A stretch of DNA of 64,000 bases from Deinococcus aerophilus (GCF_014647075.1 NZ_BMOM01000020.1:1-64000); one strand, 5' to 3'. Numbered from the stretch's first letter, positions 37,074 to 53,401 are shown. Notes: a model not told the origin generated them from the letters alone. A program made the numbers and translations.

Positions 37074-38321
37074 ATGAAGAAAATTGCCACGTTCGCCCTG
37101 ATTACCGCTCTGCTTGCCGGCACGGCCCACGCTCAGGACAAGGTTACCCTCACGGTGGCCGCCTTCCCCAGCCTCGACAGCGCCATCAAGGCCATCCTGC
37201 CCGCGTGGAACAAGAAGTACCCCAACGTGACCATCAAGCTGCAGGCACAGGAGTTCGCCGACCACCACAACGCCATGACCACCGCGCTGGCCACCGGTCA
37301 GGGCCTGCCCGACGTGATGGCCGTGGAGGTCGGCTATGTGGGCAAGTTCGCCGAGGGCCGGGGCCTGGAAGACCTCAGCAAGACGCCGTACAACGCCGCG
37401 GCCTACAAGAAGCTGTTCACGCCCTTCACGGTGGCGCAGGCCACGAGCAGTGATGGCCGTTTCATCGCCATGCCCACCGACATCGGCCCCGGCACCTTCT
37501 TCTATCGCAAGGACGTGCTGGACAAGGCGGGGGTCAAGCCCGAGGCCATGATGAAAAGTTGGGACGACTACATCGCCGCCGGCAAGACCATCAAGGCCAA
37601 GACCGGTGCGTACCTGATCAACACCGCCCAGAGCGTCTACGGCGTCGTCAGCCGCACCAACCTCAAGCCCGGCGAGGGCATCTACTTCGACAGCAAGAAC
37701 ACTCTGCTTGTCGGCCCCGACAATGCCCGCTTCCTGCGCGCCTTCACCTTGTCCAAGCAGGTGCGCGACGCCGGCCTGGACGCCAAGATCGGTGAGTGGA
37801 GCAACGAGTGGTACGACGCCTTCAAGAAGGGCACGGTCGCCACGCAGTTCAGCGGAGCGTGGCTGCAGGGCGCGCTGCAAAATTGGATGGCTCCCGACAC
37901 CAAGGGGTTGTGGCGCGTGCAGAACCTGCCCGAGAACTCCTTCGCGTCCTGGGGCGGTTCGTTCTATGCCATCCCCAGCGCCGCCAAGAACAAGCAGTGG
38001 GCCTGGGAGTTCATCAAGTTCATGACCCTGGACAAGGGCTCGCAGCTGACGGCCTTCACCGACAACGGCGCCTTCCCGGCGCTGCTCACCGCTCAGAACG
38101 ACACGGTGTTCAATCAGGTGGTGCCGTTCCTGGGCGGTCAGAAGGCGCGGCTGCTGTGGCGCGACGCGGCCCGCAAGACCCAGCCCATCGACGTGAACAA
38201 GTACGACTCGGTGGCCGATCAGATCGTGAACACCGAGCTGACCAACGTGCTGGAACAGGGCAAGGACATCAAGCAGGCCCTGGCCGACGCCCGCGCCCAG
38301 ATCCTGCGCCGCGCCCGCTGA
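37074..38321 (+). CDS. Sugar ABC transporter substrate-binding protein
   Basis: A 415-residue extracellular binding protein (MalE-like, SBP_bac_1) with signal peptide MKKIATFALITALLAGTAHA. Lobe motifs include GLPDVMAVEVGYVGKFAEG and WEFIKFMTLDKGS. It is followed by two permeases and two glycosidases, so it most likely captures xylose, xylo-oligosaccharides or beta-glucosides. The ATG has CCAGGAGG upstream. A 9-bp hairpin (38348-38375) follows the stop. No ATPase is encoded in the cluster. Confidence 0.9.
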   Translation: MKKIATFALITALLAGTAHAQDKVTLTVAAFPSLDSAIKAILPAWNKKYPNVTIKLQAQEFADHHNAMTTALATGQGLPDVMAVEVGYVGKFAEGRGLEDLSKTPYNAAAYKKLFTPFTVAQATSSDGRFIAMPTDIGPGTFFYRKDVLDKAGVKPEAMMKSWDDYIAAGKTIKAKTGAYLINTAQSVYGVVSRTNLKPGEGIYFDSKNTLLVGPDNARFLRAFTLSKQVRDAGLDAKIGEWSNEWYDAFKKGTVATQFSGAWLQGALQNWMAPDTKGLWRVQNLPENSFASWGGSFYAIPSAAKNKQWAWEFIKFMTLDKGSQLTAFTDNGAFPALLTAQNDTVFNQVVPFLGGQKARLLWRDAARKTQPIDVNKYDSVADQIVNTELTNVLEQGKDIKQALADARAQILRRAR

Positions 38322-38347
38322 GCACCGCGGCAACCGCTTGAACCACC

Positions 38348-38375
38348 GGGGGGAGCGAGCGGGTCGGCTCCCCCC
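38348..38375 (+). terminator. Intergenic hairpin between sugar-binding protein and permease
   Basis: Nine-bp perfect stem GGGGGGAGC/GCTCCCCCC with a 10-nt loop and no T-tract, in the same position as the hairpin at 3065-3091 in the amino-acid transporter. Confidence 0.55.
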
Positions 38376-38410
38376 ACCACGTTCCGGCACTCCGCGCCAA
38401 GGAAGGTGTC

Positions 38411-39355
38411 ATGCAAAAACGTGTCCCCCTCACCACCAGTCCGCCCCGGCCACGCTGGAGCTACGCCCGCTTTCAGCAACACTTCGCGCCGTACATCTTC
38501 ACCAGCCCCTTTTTCATCCTGTTTCTGATTTTCGGCCTGTTTCCGCTGGGCTTCAGTCTGTTCCTGGCCTTTCACCTGTGGAGTCCCCTGGACGGCCTGG
38601 GCAACTGGCAGTACGTGGGCTGGGAAAACTTCCAGCTCGCGCTGGGGGCACGCGACCAGTTCTGGGCCGCCCTCAAGAACACGGTGTTCATCGGGCTGCT
38701 CGCGGGCGTGCCGCAGCATCTGGTGGCGCTGCCGCTGGCCTTTGTGATTCATCAGTCCCTGCGCCGCTGGCAGGGAGCCGTGAGCACCGTCCTGTTTCTG
38801 CCGTACATCACCAATGCGGTGGCGATCACGATCGTGTTCGGCATGCTGTACAGCGAACGGCTGGGCCTGCTGAACTACCTGATCTCGGGCCTGGGCCTGG
38901 ACCCGGTCCGCTGGCTGGGCAACCCCAGCATGGTGCCGTACTCGGTGGCCATGGTGGTGTTCTGGCGCTACGTGGGCTGGAATGTGGTGCTGTACCTCAG
39001 CGGCCTGCAGGCCATCAGCGAGGACGTCTACGAGGCCGCCACGGTGGACGGCGCTTCCTCGTGGCAGAAGTTCTTCTACATCACGCTGCCGCTGCTGCGC
39101 CCCATGATGTTCTACGCCTTTACCCTCACCATCGTGGGCAACATGCAGCTGTTCGAGGAACCGTACATCCTGCTCGGCCAGAGCGGCGGCAGCGGCGGCG
39201 CAGGCCTGACCTCGGCCACCCACATCTTTAATGTGGCCTTCCGGGACCTGGACATGGGCTACGCCTCGGCCATGAGCTGGCTGCTGTTCCTGGCGATCTT
39301 CGTGCTGAGCATGGTCAACAACTACCTGTTCTCCCGTGGAGGTGGGCGCTCGTGA
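38411..39355 (+). CDS. Sugar ABC transporter permease, MalF type
   Basis: A 314-residue permease with six membrane helices. The EAA loop (EAATVDGASSWQKFFYITLP) docks a MalK-like ATPase. The ATG is preceded by AAGGAAGG. Its stop overlaps the next permease (GTGA). Confidence 0.92.
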   Translation: MQKRVPLTTSPPRPRWSYARFQQHFAPYIFTSPFFILFLIFGLFPLGFSLFLAFHLWSPLDGLGNWQYVGWENFQLALGARDQFWAALKNTVFIGLLAGVPQHLVALPLAFVIHQSLRRWQGAVSTVLFLPYITNAVAITIVFGMLYSERLGLLNYLISGLGLDPVRWLGNPSMVPYSVAMVVFWRYVGWNVVLYLSGLQAISEDVYEAATVDGASSWQKFFYITLPLLRPMMFYAFTLTIVGNMQLFEEPYILLGQSGGSGGAGLTSATHIFNVAFRDLDMGYASAMSWLLFLAIFVLSMVNNYLFSRGGGRS

Positions 39356-40269
39356 CCACCCAGCCTGCGCCCGCCGCTCCCCAGCGCGTCCAGTCCACCC
39401 CACCCTCACGCTCCAACCGCTGGCGGCTGCCGCGCCTGGGCCGCGTGATTCTGTGGGCCTTTGTGGCACTCGCCTGCCTGCTGTCGGTGGCGCCGTTCTA
39501 CCTGATGTTCGTGTGGGCCTCGCTGCCCGGCGATCAGATCTTCAACGTGCCGCCCCACTTCTGGTTTGGCAACGCCTTCGCCGAGAACATCCAGCGCATG
39601 CTGGTCGCCACCGACTACCTGGCGCTGCGCTATTTCTGGAACAGCCTGTACATTGCCACGCTCTCCACGGTCACCACGCTGTTCTTCTGCTCGCTGGCCG
39701 GGTACGCCTTCGCCATGTACGACTTCCGGGCCAAGGGCTACCTGTTCGGTTTCATCCTGCTCACCATGCTGATTCCGCCGCTGGTAATGGACATTCCCTC
39801 GTTTCTGGTCATGAACAACTTCCTGCACTGGATCGGCGAGCCGCGGGCGCTGTGGGTGCCGGGCATGGCGAATGCCTTCGGCATCTTCCTGATGCGCCAG
39901 TACATCGTCTCGGCCCTGCCCAAATCGCTGATCGAGGCCGCGCGGCTCGATGGAGCCACCGAATTCGGCATCTATCTCAGGGTGGTGCTGCCCCTGATTC
40001 GTCCGATCCTGGCCACGCTGGGCGTGGTGACTTTCGTGGCCTCGTGGAACAACTTCAAGGGCGCACTGATCATGAAGCTGTCCGACACCACCACGACCAC
40101 CCTGCCGTTGGCCCTGCGCAAGATCACGGGCGGCGCGACCAACGTGAACGTGGACTGGGGCGCCAACCTGATGCTGGTGCTGCTGACGGTCATTCCGCTG
40201 CTCATCGTGTTTCTGTTCGCCAGCCGTCAGGTGATCTCCGGCCTGACCAGCGGCGCGGTCAAGGACTGA
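39352..40269 (+). CDS. Sugar ABC transporter permease, MalG type
   Basis: A 305-residue permease with six membrane helices and the EAA loop EAARLDGATEFGIYLRVVLP. It starts with GTG, overlapping the MalF-type gene. Together they form the channel for the sugar captured by the upstream binding protein; the ATPase must come from elsewhere, as with shared MsiK-type ATPases. The 164 nt to the next gene hold a CGGGCC-T-GGCCCG repeat (40280-40292) and no clear promoter. Confidence 0.92.
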   Translation: MTTQPAPAAPQRVQSTPPSRSNRWRLPRLGRVILWAFVALACLLSVAPFYLMFVWASLPGDQIFNVPPHFWFGNAFAENIQRMLVATDYLALRYFWNSLYIATLSTVTTLFFCSLAGYAFAMYDFRAKGYLFGFILLTMLIPPLVMDIPSFLVMNNFLHWIGEPRALWVPGMANAFGIFLMRQYIVSALPKSLIEAARLDGATEFGIYLRVVLPLIRPILATLGVVTFVASWNNFKGALIMKLSDTTTTTLPLALRKITGGATNVNVDWGANLMLVLLTVIPLLIVFLFASRQVISGLTSGAVKD

Positions 40270-40433
40270 GCGTACCGAGCGGGCCTGGCCCGGCGCTCCG
40301 CTTCCGCGCCCACCGTGGCCTTTCCTGGGTCGCCCCCTCCTTCACCCACCTTCTCCGCTCGGCTCCGTTTTTGCGGGCCTCCACCCCCCACCGTTGCTTT
40401 TTCTTTGTCACCGTTTCTTTGCCAGGAGTAGCC

Positions 40434-41804
40434 ATGACCCAGCCCCATCCGCAAGCCTTTCCTCCCCGTTTTACCTGGGGGGTCGCCACCAGCAGCTATC
40501 AGATCGAAGGTGCCGCCCATGAAGACGGCCGATCTCCCAGCATCTGGGACACCTTCTGCGCCGCGCCCGGAAAGGTGAAGGGCGGTGACAACGGCGACGT
40601 GGCCTGCGATCACTACCACCGCCTGGACGGTGACCTCGACCTGATCGCCTCGCTGGGTGTCAACGCCTACCGCTTCAGCGTGGCGTGGCCGCGCATCCTT
40701 CCGGGCGGGCGCGGCGCCGTCAACCGCGCCGGCCTGGACTTCTACTCGCGTCTGGTGGACGGCCTGCTGGCACGCGGCATCACGCCGTGGCTCACGCTGT
40801 ACCACTGGGACCTGCCGCAGGTTCTGCAGGACGCCGGCGGCTGGCCCGCGCGCGACACCGCCCTGGCCTTTGGGGAATACGCCGCTATTGTGGCCGCCGA
40901 ACTGGGCGACCGGGTGGGGCACTTCATCACCATCAACGAGCCGTGGGTGGCCGCCTACCTGGGCCATGGAGCGGGCGTCCACGCACCGGGGCACACCGAT
41001 CTGGCCGAGAGCTTCGCCGCCTCACACCACCTGCTGCTCGCCCACGGACTGGGCGTGCGGGCGGTGCGGGCAGCTGCGCCGGGCGCCCAGGTGGGCATCA
41101 CCCTGAATCTGGCAGCGGCGTACCCGGCCACCGACCGCGAGGCCGACCACGCCGCCGCCCATCGCCAGGACGGCTTTGCCAACCGCTGGTATCTGGATCC
41201 GGTGTTCGGGCGCGGCTACCCGCAGGACACCGTAAAGCTGCTGGGCAACGCCAGCCCGCAGGCGCAGGAACTCGTGCGGCCCGGCGACCTGGACATCATC
41301 GGCACGCCGTCGGACTTTCTGGGCGTCAACATGTACTCGCGCAGCGTCGTGGAGACCGCGCCCGGCGAGGGCTGGCTGGGCGTGCGGCAGCTGCGGCCAG
41401 AGGGCAGCGAGTACACCGGCTTTGACTGGGAGGTGGCCCCGCAGAGCCTGAGCGACCTGATGCTGCGCCTGCAGCGCGACTACACCCCGCGCGCCATCTA
41501 CATCACTGAGAACGGCGCGACCTACCCCGACACCGTCTCGGAAGACGGCACGGTGCATGACGAGGCGCGGACCCGCTATTTCCAGCAACATCTCGCCGCG
41601 CTGGAAGTGGCGCTGGCGGGCGGTGCCAAGGTGTCCGGGTATTTCGCGTGGTCCTTGATGGACAACTTCGAGTGGGCCGAGGGCTACGACAAGCGCTTCG
41701 GCATCGTGCATGTGGACTTTGACACCCAGGCGCGCACCCTCAAGCAGTCCGGACGCTGGTACCGCGACTTCCTGACCCGCGCCCAGCAGGGTCAGCCCGC
41801 ATGA
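40434..41804 (+). CDS. GH1 beta-glucosidase
   Basis: A 456-residue glycoside hydrolase family 1 enzyme. The acid/base Glu169 is in TINEPW and the nucleophile Glu359 in YITENG; WGVATSSYQIEGA near the N-terminus is diagnostic. There is no signal peptide, so it acts in the cytoplasm on imported beta-glycosides. The ATG has CAGGAG 11 nt upstream. Its stop overlaps the GH43 start (ATGA). Confidence 0.95.
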   Translation: MTQPHPQAFPPRFTWGVATSSYQIEGAAHEDGRSPSIWDTFCAAPGKVKGGDNGDVACDHYHRLDGDLDLIASLGVNAYRFSVAWPRILPGGRGAVNRAGLDFYSRLVDGLLARGITPWLTLYHWDLPQVLQDAGGWPARDTALAFGEYAAIVAAELGDRVGHFITINEPWVAAYLGHGAGVHAPGHTDLAESFAASHHLLLAHGLGVRAVRAAAPGAQVGITLNLAAAYPATDREADHAAAHRQDGFANRWYLDPVFGRGYPQDTVKLLGNASPQAQELVRPGDLDIIGTPSDFLGVNMYSRSVVETAPGEGWLGVRQLRPEGSEYTGFDWEVAPQSLSDLMLRLQRDYTPRAIYITENGATYPDTVSEDGTVHDEARTRYFQQHLAALEVALAGGAKVSGYFAWSLMDNFEWAEGYDKRFGIVHVDFDTQARTLKQSGRWYRDFLTRAQQGQPA

Positions 41805-43441
41805 CCACCCGGCCCCACCCCGTGGATCAGGGACCGACCGTGACCGTCACCAACCCGGTGCTGCGCGGCTTTCACCCCGATCCCAGCATTCTGCGCGTAG
41901 GGCAGGATTACTACCTCGCGACGAGCACCTTTCAGTGGTATCCGGGGGTGGCGATCTACCACTCGCGCGATCTGGTGAACTGGCGGCCCGCCGCGCGGCC
42001 GCTCTCGCACACGGCGCTGCTGGACATGCGCGGCAACGCCGATTCGGGCGGAATCTGGGCCCCGGCCCTGTCCCACGACGGTCAGCGTTTTCACCTGATC
42101 TACACCGACGTCAAGTCGTGGGGAGTGCAGGAGGTTTTCAAGGACAGCCACAACTACCTCGCGACCGCCGAGAGCATTGAGGGTCCGTGGTCCGGGCCGG
42201 TGTACCTGAATTCCAGCGGCTTTGACCCCAGCCTGTTTCATGACGTGGACGGCGACGGAGGCAAATGGCTGGTGAATATGGTCTGGGACCACCGCGCCGG
42301 ACGCAATCCGTTTGCCGGCATTGTGCTGCAACAGTACTGCCCTCAGGAGCGGCGGCTGGTTGGCCCGCGCACGCGGATCTTTGAGGGTACCGCTCTGGGC
42401 GTTACCGAGGCGCCGCACCTGTACCGCAAGGACGGCTGGTACTACCTTGTCACGGCGGAGGGCGGCACGAGCTACGAACATGCCGTCACGGTGGCCCGTT
42501 CACGCACGCTCACCGGTCCCTACGAGGTGCATCCCGACAACCCGGTCCTGACCGCCGTGGACGCCCCCGCGCTGCCCATTCAGAAATCCGGGCATGCCAG
42601 CTTCACCGACACGCCGGACGGTCAGTGGCTGCTCGCCCACCTGTGTGGGCGGCCCCTCACCGAACGGGGCGAGTGCCCGCTGGGCCGCGAGACCGCGCTG
42701 CAGGCCGTGGTGTGGGACACAGACGGCTGGCCCCGGCTGTCGGCGGGCGGACACCACCCGCAGCAACACGCCGCCCTGCCCGCGCTGACGCCGCATCCCT
42801 GGCCCACCCCGCCCGAGCGCGACACCTTTGCCGGTTCCGAGCTGCGCCCCGAGTGGATGACCCTGCGGGCCCCCGCCAAACTGCAGGGCGTTCAGCTCAC
42901 CGGCGCGGGCCTGCGCCTGACCGGCCACGAATCGCTGAACAGCCGGCACCGGGTGGCGCTGGTGGGCCGCCGCCTGCAGGCGCTCGACGCCCGCCTGCGC
43001 ACCGCCCTGCGATTCGACCCCGAGGACTTTCAGCAGATGGCGGGGATATGCGCGTACTACGACACCCGCAACTGGGTGTACCTGCGCCTGAGCCGCGACG
43101 AGCGTCTGGGCCGCACCCTGGCGCTGCTGCAGTCCGAGAACGGCGTCTACCGCGAGCTGTTGTCGCAGGAGGTACCCGTGGGCGACGCCCACCCGGTGCA
43201 GCTGGGCGTGGTCTACCGGAGCGGACAGTTCTGGTTTGAGTACAGCCTGGGCGGCGCATGGACACAGATCGGCAACCCACTGGATGCGGGCCTGCTGAGC
43301 GACGAACACTGCGGCGGCCTGAGCTTCACGGGCACCTTCCTGGCGCTGACCTGCCAGGACCTCAGCGGACGCGGGCTGAGCGCCGAGTTTCAGTGGGCCG
43401 AGTACGTGGAGCCGACACCGGCATCCCCTTCGGCCCGCTGA
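41801..43441 (+). CDS. GH43 beta-xylosidase
   Basis: A 546-residue family 43 enzyme. A five-bladed propeller (about 10-315) holds catalytic Asp in GFHPDPSI, a second Asp in GFDPSLF and Glu in GVTEAPHLY. A C-terminal beta-sandwich (about 330-540, LRLTGHESLNSRHRVAL onward) is typical of the xylosidase subgroup. It has no signal peptide, so it splits imported xylo-oligosaccharides to xylose for xylA-xylB. It starts in the ATGA overlap with the GH1 gene. Confidence 0.93.
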   Translation: MTTRPHPVDQGPTVTVTNPVLRGFHPDPSILRVGQDYYLATSTFQWYPGVAIYHSRDLVNWRPAARPLSHTALLDMRGNADSGGIWAPALSHDGQRFHLIYTDVKSWGVQEVFKDSHNYLATAESIEGPWSGPVYLNSSGFDPSLFHDVDGDGGKWLVNMVWDHRAGRNPFAGIVLQQYCPQERRLVGPRTRIFEGTALGVTEAPHLYRKDGWYYLVTAEGGTSYEHAVTVARSRTLTGPYEVHPDNPVLTAVDAPALPIQKSGHASFTDTPDGQWLLAHLCGRPLTERGECPLGRETALQAVVWDTDGWPRLSAGGHHPQQHAALPALTPHPWPTPPERDTFAGSELRPEWMTLRAPAKLQGVQLTGAGLRLTGHESLNSRHRVALVGRRLQALDARLRTALRFDPEDFQQMAGICAYYDTRNWVYLRLSRDERLGRTLALLQSENGVYRELLSQEVPVGDAHPVQLGVVYRSGQFWFEYSLGGAWTQIGNPLDAGLLSDEHCGGLSFTGTFLALTCQDLSGRGLSAEFQWAEYVEPTPASPSAR

Positions 43442-43464
43442 CCGCCCCGCCGTGTCTGCCCTGA

Positions 43465-43490
43465 GGCGGGTCCGCTCTGGACGGCCCGCC
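43465..43490. terminator. Hairpin between GH43 and molybdo-enzyme genes
   Basis: Stem GGCGGG/CCCGCC (43465-43470 with 43485-43490) with inner TCC/GGA pairing, between convergent genes; no T-tract. Confidence 0.5.
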
Positions 43491-43494
43491 CCGA

Positions 43495-45576
<2,082 letters not shown>

Positions 45577-45582
45577 GCGGGA

Positions 45583-45588
45583 AGTCTA
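45583..45588 (-). promoter_or_regulatory. -10 hexamer of the molybdo-enzyme gene
   Basis: TAGACT on the minus strand, 6 nt before the ATG at 45576; leaderless layout. Confidence 0.45.
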
Positions 45589-45662
45589 CGCGGCGCGGCG
45601 CAGTCCGGGGTGGGCCGTTTCTCCTTTCAGAGGGCAGGGCGACGGACCGGCTCCTGCGCCCG

Positions 45663-46076
45663 CTACGTCCGCGCGTCGATCTGCTGCACCGCCCAGCTGT
45701 TGCCGTCCGGATCCTTGAAGAACACGAAGCCCGCGTGGTTCAGCGCGTCTCCGTCCTGCGCCGGACGCATGCCCGCCGGGCCGATCACCTGAACCGGGCC
45801 GACCTTCACGCCGCGTCCCACGAGTTCGGCGTGGGCGGCCCGCACGTCGCGCACCACCAGTTGCAGGCCCCGCAGCGACCCGGGGGCCATGTCGGTCAGG
45901 CCGGTCCCGATCACAACCGAGCAACCCGAACCCGGGGGGGTCAACTGCACGGTGCGCCGGGTCTCTCCCATGCGGGTGTCATGGTCCACCACGAAGCCAA
46001 GCTGATCGGCATAGAAGGCGCGGGCCCGGTCCACATCGCTGACCGGCACCACCACCACTTCCAGGGTCCAGTTCAT
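45663..46076 (-). CDS. VOC superfamily (glyoxalase/bleomycin-resistance-like) protein
   Basis: A 137-residue protein with two beta-alpha-beta-beta-beta units (TLEVVVVPVSDVDRARAFYADQLGF; GLQLVVRDVRAAHAELVGRGV) and the FKDPDGNSWAV ending typical of VOC dioxygenase- or glyoxalase-like folds. Substrate unknown. The ATG at 46076 has AGGAG 7 nt upstream and is strongly preferred over starts further up. Confidence 0.82.
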   Translation of the reverse strand: MNWTLEVVVVPVSDVDRARAFYADQLGFVVDHDTRMGETRRTVQLTPPGSGCSVVIGTGLTDMAPGSLRGLQLVVRDVRAAHAELVGRGVKVGPVQVIGPAGMRPAQDGDALNHAGFVFFKDPDGNSWAVQQIDART

Positions 46077-46764
46077 TGTTTCTCCTGTGCGCGCCAGCGC
46101 CTCATGCAGCGGTCCCCATGCCCCGGCCCCAGAGTGTGCAGGGTCGGCACTTTCCCTTCCGGGCGGGGCGCGAGCGGCGGCACGGCAACGATACCGTGAC
46201 GATGCTCGGCGGCCCGGAGGGTCATGGAATCCAGATACGGCGGCACGGCGCCGCCCCCTCGTCTGTATCGCCGTCCTCTGCGTCCCCATCCTCTGCGAAC
46301 TGCTGTTCAGCAGCGGTTCCCGTGGCCGCACACAGTCTGTCTACAGCGGGACCTGCGGCGTCGCCCGGATCTTCACGCCGGGCGTGTTCGGAGGGGTGCA
46401 GGCCCTCACCTCCTGCCGACGAAACGCCGCACCCGGAGGGGGGTTCCAGAGCGCCCCAGCCGGTCCAGGCACGACCAGAAGGCGGCTGCTGTGTCCTGCC
46501 GGAGTTCGTCGCCACCATCATTCCCTCCATCAGAATGGTTCGGCACGCCTTTTACGCGGCGCGGGCGATCCAGACCGCCGTCCGGATGCTTCAAAGACCA
46601 CCTTATTTCTCTTACTTATTTAGCTTATAACAGAATAGCTTACCTGACAATGCCCGCTCAGGCCAGTTACCCCCCACCGTCGAGGTCAGGGCCGTCCGAT
46701 CCCCTGTGCAGGGATTGCGGGGCGGGACCGGCCTGCACCCACGGTGACCCGCAGCCCCGCCCAG
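46077..46764. other. 688-bp stretch without a supported gene
   Basis: Several open frames cross this stretch on both strands, but none has a recognisable domain, a believable start or clear codon bias. An A/T-rich island at about 46598-46655 stands out in the GC-rich background and has the direct repeat TAGCTTA-N8-TAGCTTA. On the minus strand TTGTCA and TATAAG are 15 nt apart, a weak promoter at best. It may be gene debris. Confidence 0.5.
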
Positions 46765-47645
46765 TCAGACCGGGTTCGTGCCAGGTGTCGGGTCGTCCCC
46801 AGCCGACGCCAGCGCCCGCTCCACGAACCCCGCATGTCGCCGGCGCATCTGCGCCTCAAGGTCGGCGTCCAGGCCCCATTCCCCCAGCCGTCCGCAGGGC
46901 CGCAGGGCCGCCCGCAGATCCCAGTACGGCAGGCCGGTCAGGGTTGCTCCCGTGAGCGCTACGTACTCGCGCGTAAAAGCGTTTATCGCCCGCCGCCCCA
47001 GAAAGAACAGCAGTTCCAACCGGGCATTCCCTACATCCGAGAGGGCATCGCCCACGGCGGCGTCCTCCCAGTCAATGACCGCGGACACCTGCCCGCCCTG
47101 CCACAGGACATTGCCGGGCCAGAAATCGCCGTGCAGGACCACCGGGGTGCAGGGTGGAGCCGAAAGACCGTCCAGCGCTCTCCGAATGCGTCCTTCCGAC
47201 AGCGCTGTGTCGGGACGGCTCGGGCGGGGGCCCACAGGGGCCAGGGGCGACAGAAAGGCAAACTCAGTGGCGGGCAACCGGTGCAGCCCCGCCAGAAACG
47301 CCGCCAGCCCGCGCACGTACCCCCCCCATCGGCGGGCTGAAACTCGGTGACTCCGTCCATGAAGGTGGTGACCAGCACACCGGCCTCGGCATACAGCGGG
47401 CGGGGAACCGGCAGACCACCCGCCCCGAGCCTTTCCAGAAGAGCGAACTCCTGCTGGGCCACCCCGGCATTTCCCTGCATGTCCTGTGCGCCGTACTCGC
47501 GCACGACCAGACGCGACCCTGGGCTGTCCGGGCTGGACACTTCCAACACCCAGACGCGGGCCGAACTGCCTCCGGTCAGGGGCCGGACCGAGTGCAGGCG
47601 GGCTCCAGGCAGCGCCCGGCCCACCAGAGACTGGAAGTCCGTCAT
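46765..47645 (-). pseudogene. Aminoglycoside phosphotransferase family gene, frameshifted at a G8 run
   Basis: Two overlapping frames together make a kinase of about 293 residues. The first (from ATG 47645) has the N-lobe: LTGGSSARVWVLEV and RLVVREYGAQD. The second (from about 47316 to 46765) has the catalytic VLHGDFWPGNVLW loop and VIDWEDAAVGDALSD metal motif. They join at eight consecutive G on the coding strand (47320-47327): one more G would restore the frame through DGGGYVRGLAAF. It could be a true frameshift, a sequencing error, or slippage. Family members phosphorylate small molecules; the substrate is unknown. It lies 16 nt downstream of the aldo/keto reductase gene on the same strand. 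Confidence 0.75.
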
Positions 47646-47661
47646 CTGACGGTACGCAGGC

Positions 47662-48471
47662 TCAGTCCCAATCGGGCGCGACGCTCGCCGGGTTAGCAAG
47701 ACGGGCCGTTTCTCCCTGCTCCAGCGCGGCGATGCGCGACATGTCCTCGTCGGTCAGGTTCAGGTCCTGCGCCCTCAGGTTGCCCGCCAGATGCTCGCGT
47801 TTGGTCGACGACGGAATCACCGAGTAGCCCTGCTGCAGGGCCCACGCCAGCGCCACCTGTGCGGGGGTGGTACCGTGCGCGCGGGCGATGTCCTGCAGGA
47901 CCTCATCCGACATGACCTTGCCCACTGCCAGCGTCATGTACGACGTCAGGTGGATGCCCTCCCGGCGCGCAAAGTCGGCCAGCCTGCGGTTTTGCAGGTA
48001 GGGGTGGATCTCCACCTGATTGGTGGCGAGAGGCACGTCGCCCAGAATGTCCCTGGCCTGTTTCAACAGGGCGATGGTGAAGTTGGACACGCCGATCTCG
48101 CGGGTCAGCCCCTCGGCGCGGGCTTCTGCCAGGGCACCCAGGTATTCCTGGGCCGACACCTCGCCGCGCGGAGCGGGCCAGTGGATCAGGGTCAGGTCCA
48201 CCTGATCGAGTTGCAGCTTCTGCACACTCTCGCGCAGGCTGGCAAGCAGCTTTTCACGGCTGTAGTTGTCCGGCTTGATCTTGGTGGTGACGTACAGCTC
48301 TTCACGCGGCACTCCGCTCTGCGCGATCACCTCCCCGATCTCGGCCTCATTGCCGTAGCCCTGCGCGGTGTCGATGGCGCGGTAACCCAGCTCCAGCGCG
48401 TCGCGGACCGAATCCTTCACAACCTGATCTTTCAGGCGAAACGTACCCAGACCAAAGGGGGGAACAGACAT
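47662..48471 (-). CDS. Aldo/keto reductase (2,5-diketo-D-gluconate reductase type)
   Basis: A 269-residue TIM-barrel NADPH oxidoreductase. The catalytic tetrad is visible: Asp in [11 protein letters not shown], Tyr in GYGNE, Lys in VTTKIK and His in LIHWPAP. The cofactor binding [13 protein letters not shown] is near the C-terminus. It reduces carbonyl compounds; the natural substrate is not defined. The ATG follows GGAGG. It is probably co-transcribed with the phosphotransferase gene downstream. Confidence 0.88.
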   Translation of the reverse strand: MSVPPFGLGTFRLKDQVVKDSVRDALELGYRAIDTAQGYGNEAEIGEVIAQSGVPREELYVTTKIKPDNYSREKLLASLRESVQKLQLDQVDLTLIHWPAPRGEVSAQEYLGALAEARAEGLTREIGVSNFTIALLKQARDILGDVPLATNQVEIHPYLQNRRLADFARREGIHLTSYMTLAVGKVMSDEVLQDIARAHGTTPAQVALAWALQQGYSVIPSSTKREHLAGNLRAQDLNLTDEDMSRIAALEQGETARLANPASVAPDWD

Positions 48472-48607
48472 GGTGAAACCTCCGTAGGTCAGGAAGTATG
48501 CCGCGCACGGAGAAGGAACTCAAAGCGAGTCCCTTAACGCCGGAAGCCGCGCGCCCGCCCGCCCCGGATGCTGCATGGACAGACCGTTGGCCCCGCCGCG
48601 CACGGGA

Positions 48608-48613
48608 TAGACT
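48608..48613 (+). promoter_or_regulatory. -10 hexamer of pnp
   Basis: TAGACT, 7 nt before the ATG at 48621; leaderless layout, which selects this start. Confidence 0.5.
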
Positions 48614-48620
48614 GCCGGTC

Positions 48621-50786
<2,166 letters not shown>

Positions 50787-50815
50787 GTTTCTTCCTCCCA
50801 GATCATTCACCCTAA

Positions 50816-50850
50816 AAAGAAGGCCGCCCGACAACCGGGCGGCCTTCTTT
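50816..50850. terminator. Bidirectional rho-independent terminator
   Basis: Fifteen-bp perfect stem AAAGAAGGCCGCCCG/CGGGCGGCCTTCTTT with a 5-nt loop, A-rich on one side and T-rich on the other. It ends pnp and the convergent PBP gene. Confidence 0.92.
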
Positions 50851-50872
50851 CTGGCTTTGCGGGGTGGACCCC

Positions 50873-53242
<2,370 letters not shown>

Positions 53243-53249
53243 CCCCGCC

Positions 53250-53255
53250 ACTCTA
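53250..53255 (-). promoter_or_regulatory. -10 hexamer of the PBP gene
   Basis: TAGAGT on the minus strand, 7 nt before the ATG at 53242; leaderless layout. Confidence 0.45.
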
Positions 53256-53401
53256 CCCGGCGCGGGCCGGAGCCGCCCAAACAGGGGTCACGGTCTGGAC
53301 CGGGAGACAGGGGGCTCATCGCGCCGCAGTCTGCTCTGACTCGCCGCCCGGGGCGTCCGCCATAAGCATGAGCCGGGCGCTAGCATGACCGGCGAACGAT
53401 C

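Noticed and set aside
39972..40205. Minus-strand frame opposite the MalG-type permease
   Set aside because: Shadow of a strongly coding permease with EAA loop; no start signals.
46222..46530. 102-codon minus-strand frame with a GGAGGG site in the 690-bp gap
   Set aside because: Low-complexity Gly/Ala/Asp composition, no family, overlapping frames equally open; not enough to call a gene.
46614..46642. CRISPR-like repeats from the TAGCTTA pair
   Set aside because: Only two 7-nt copies 8 nt apart, no repeat-spacer array.
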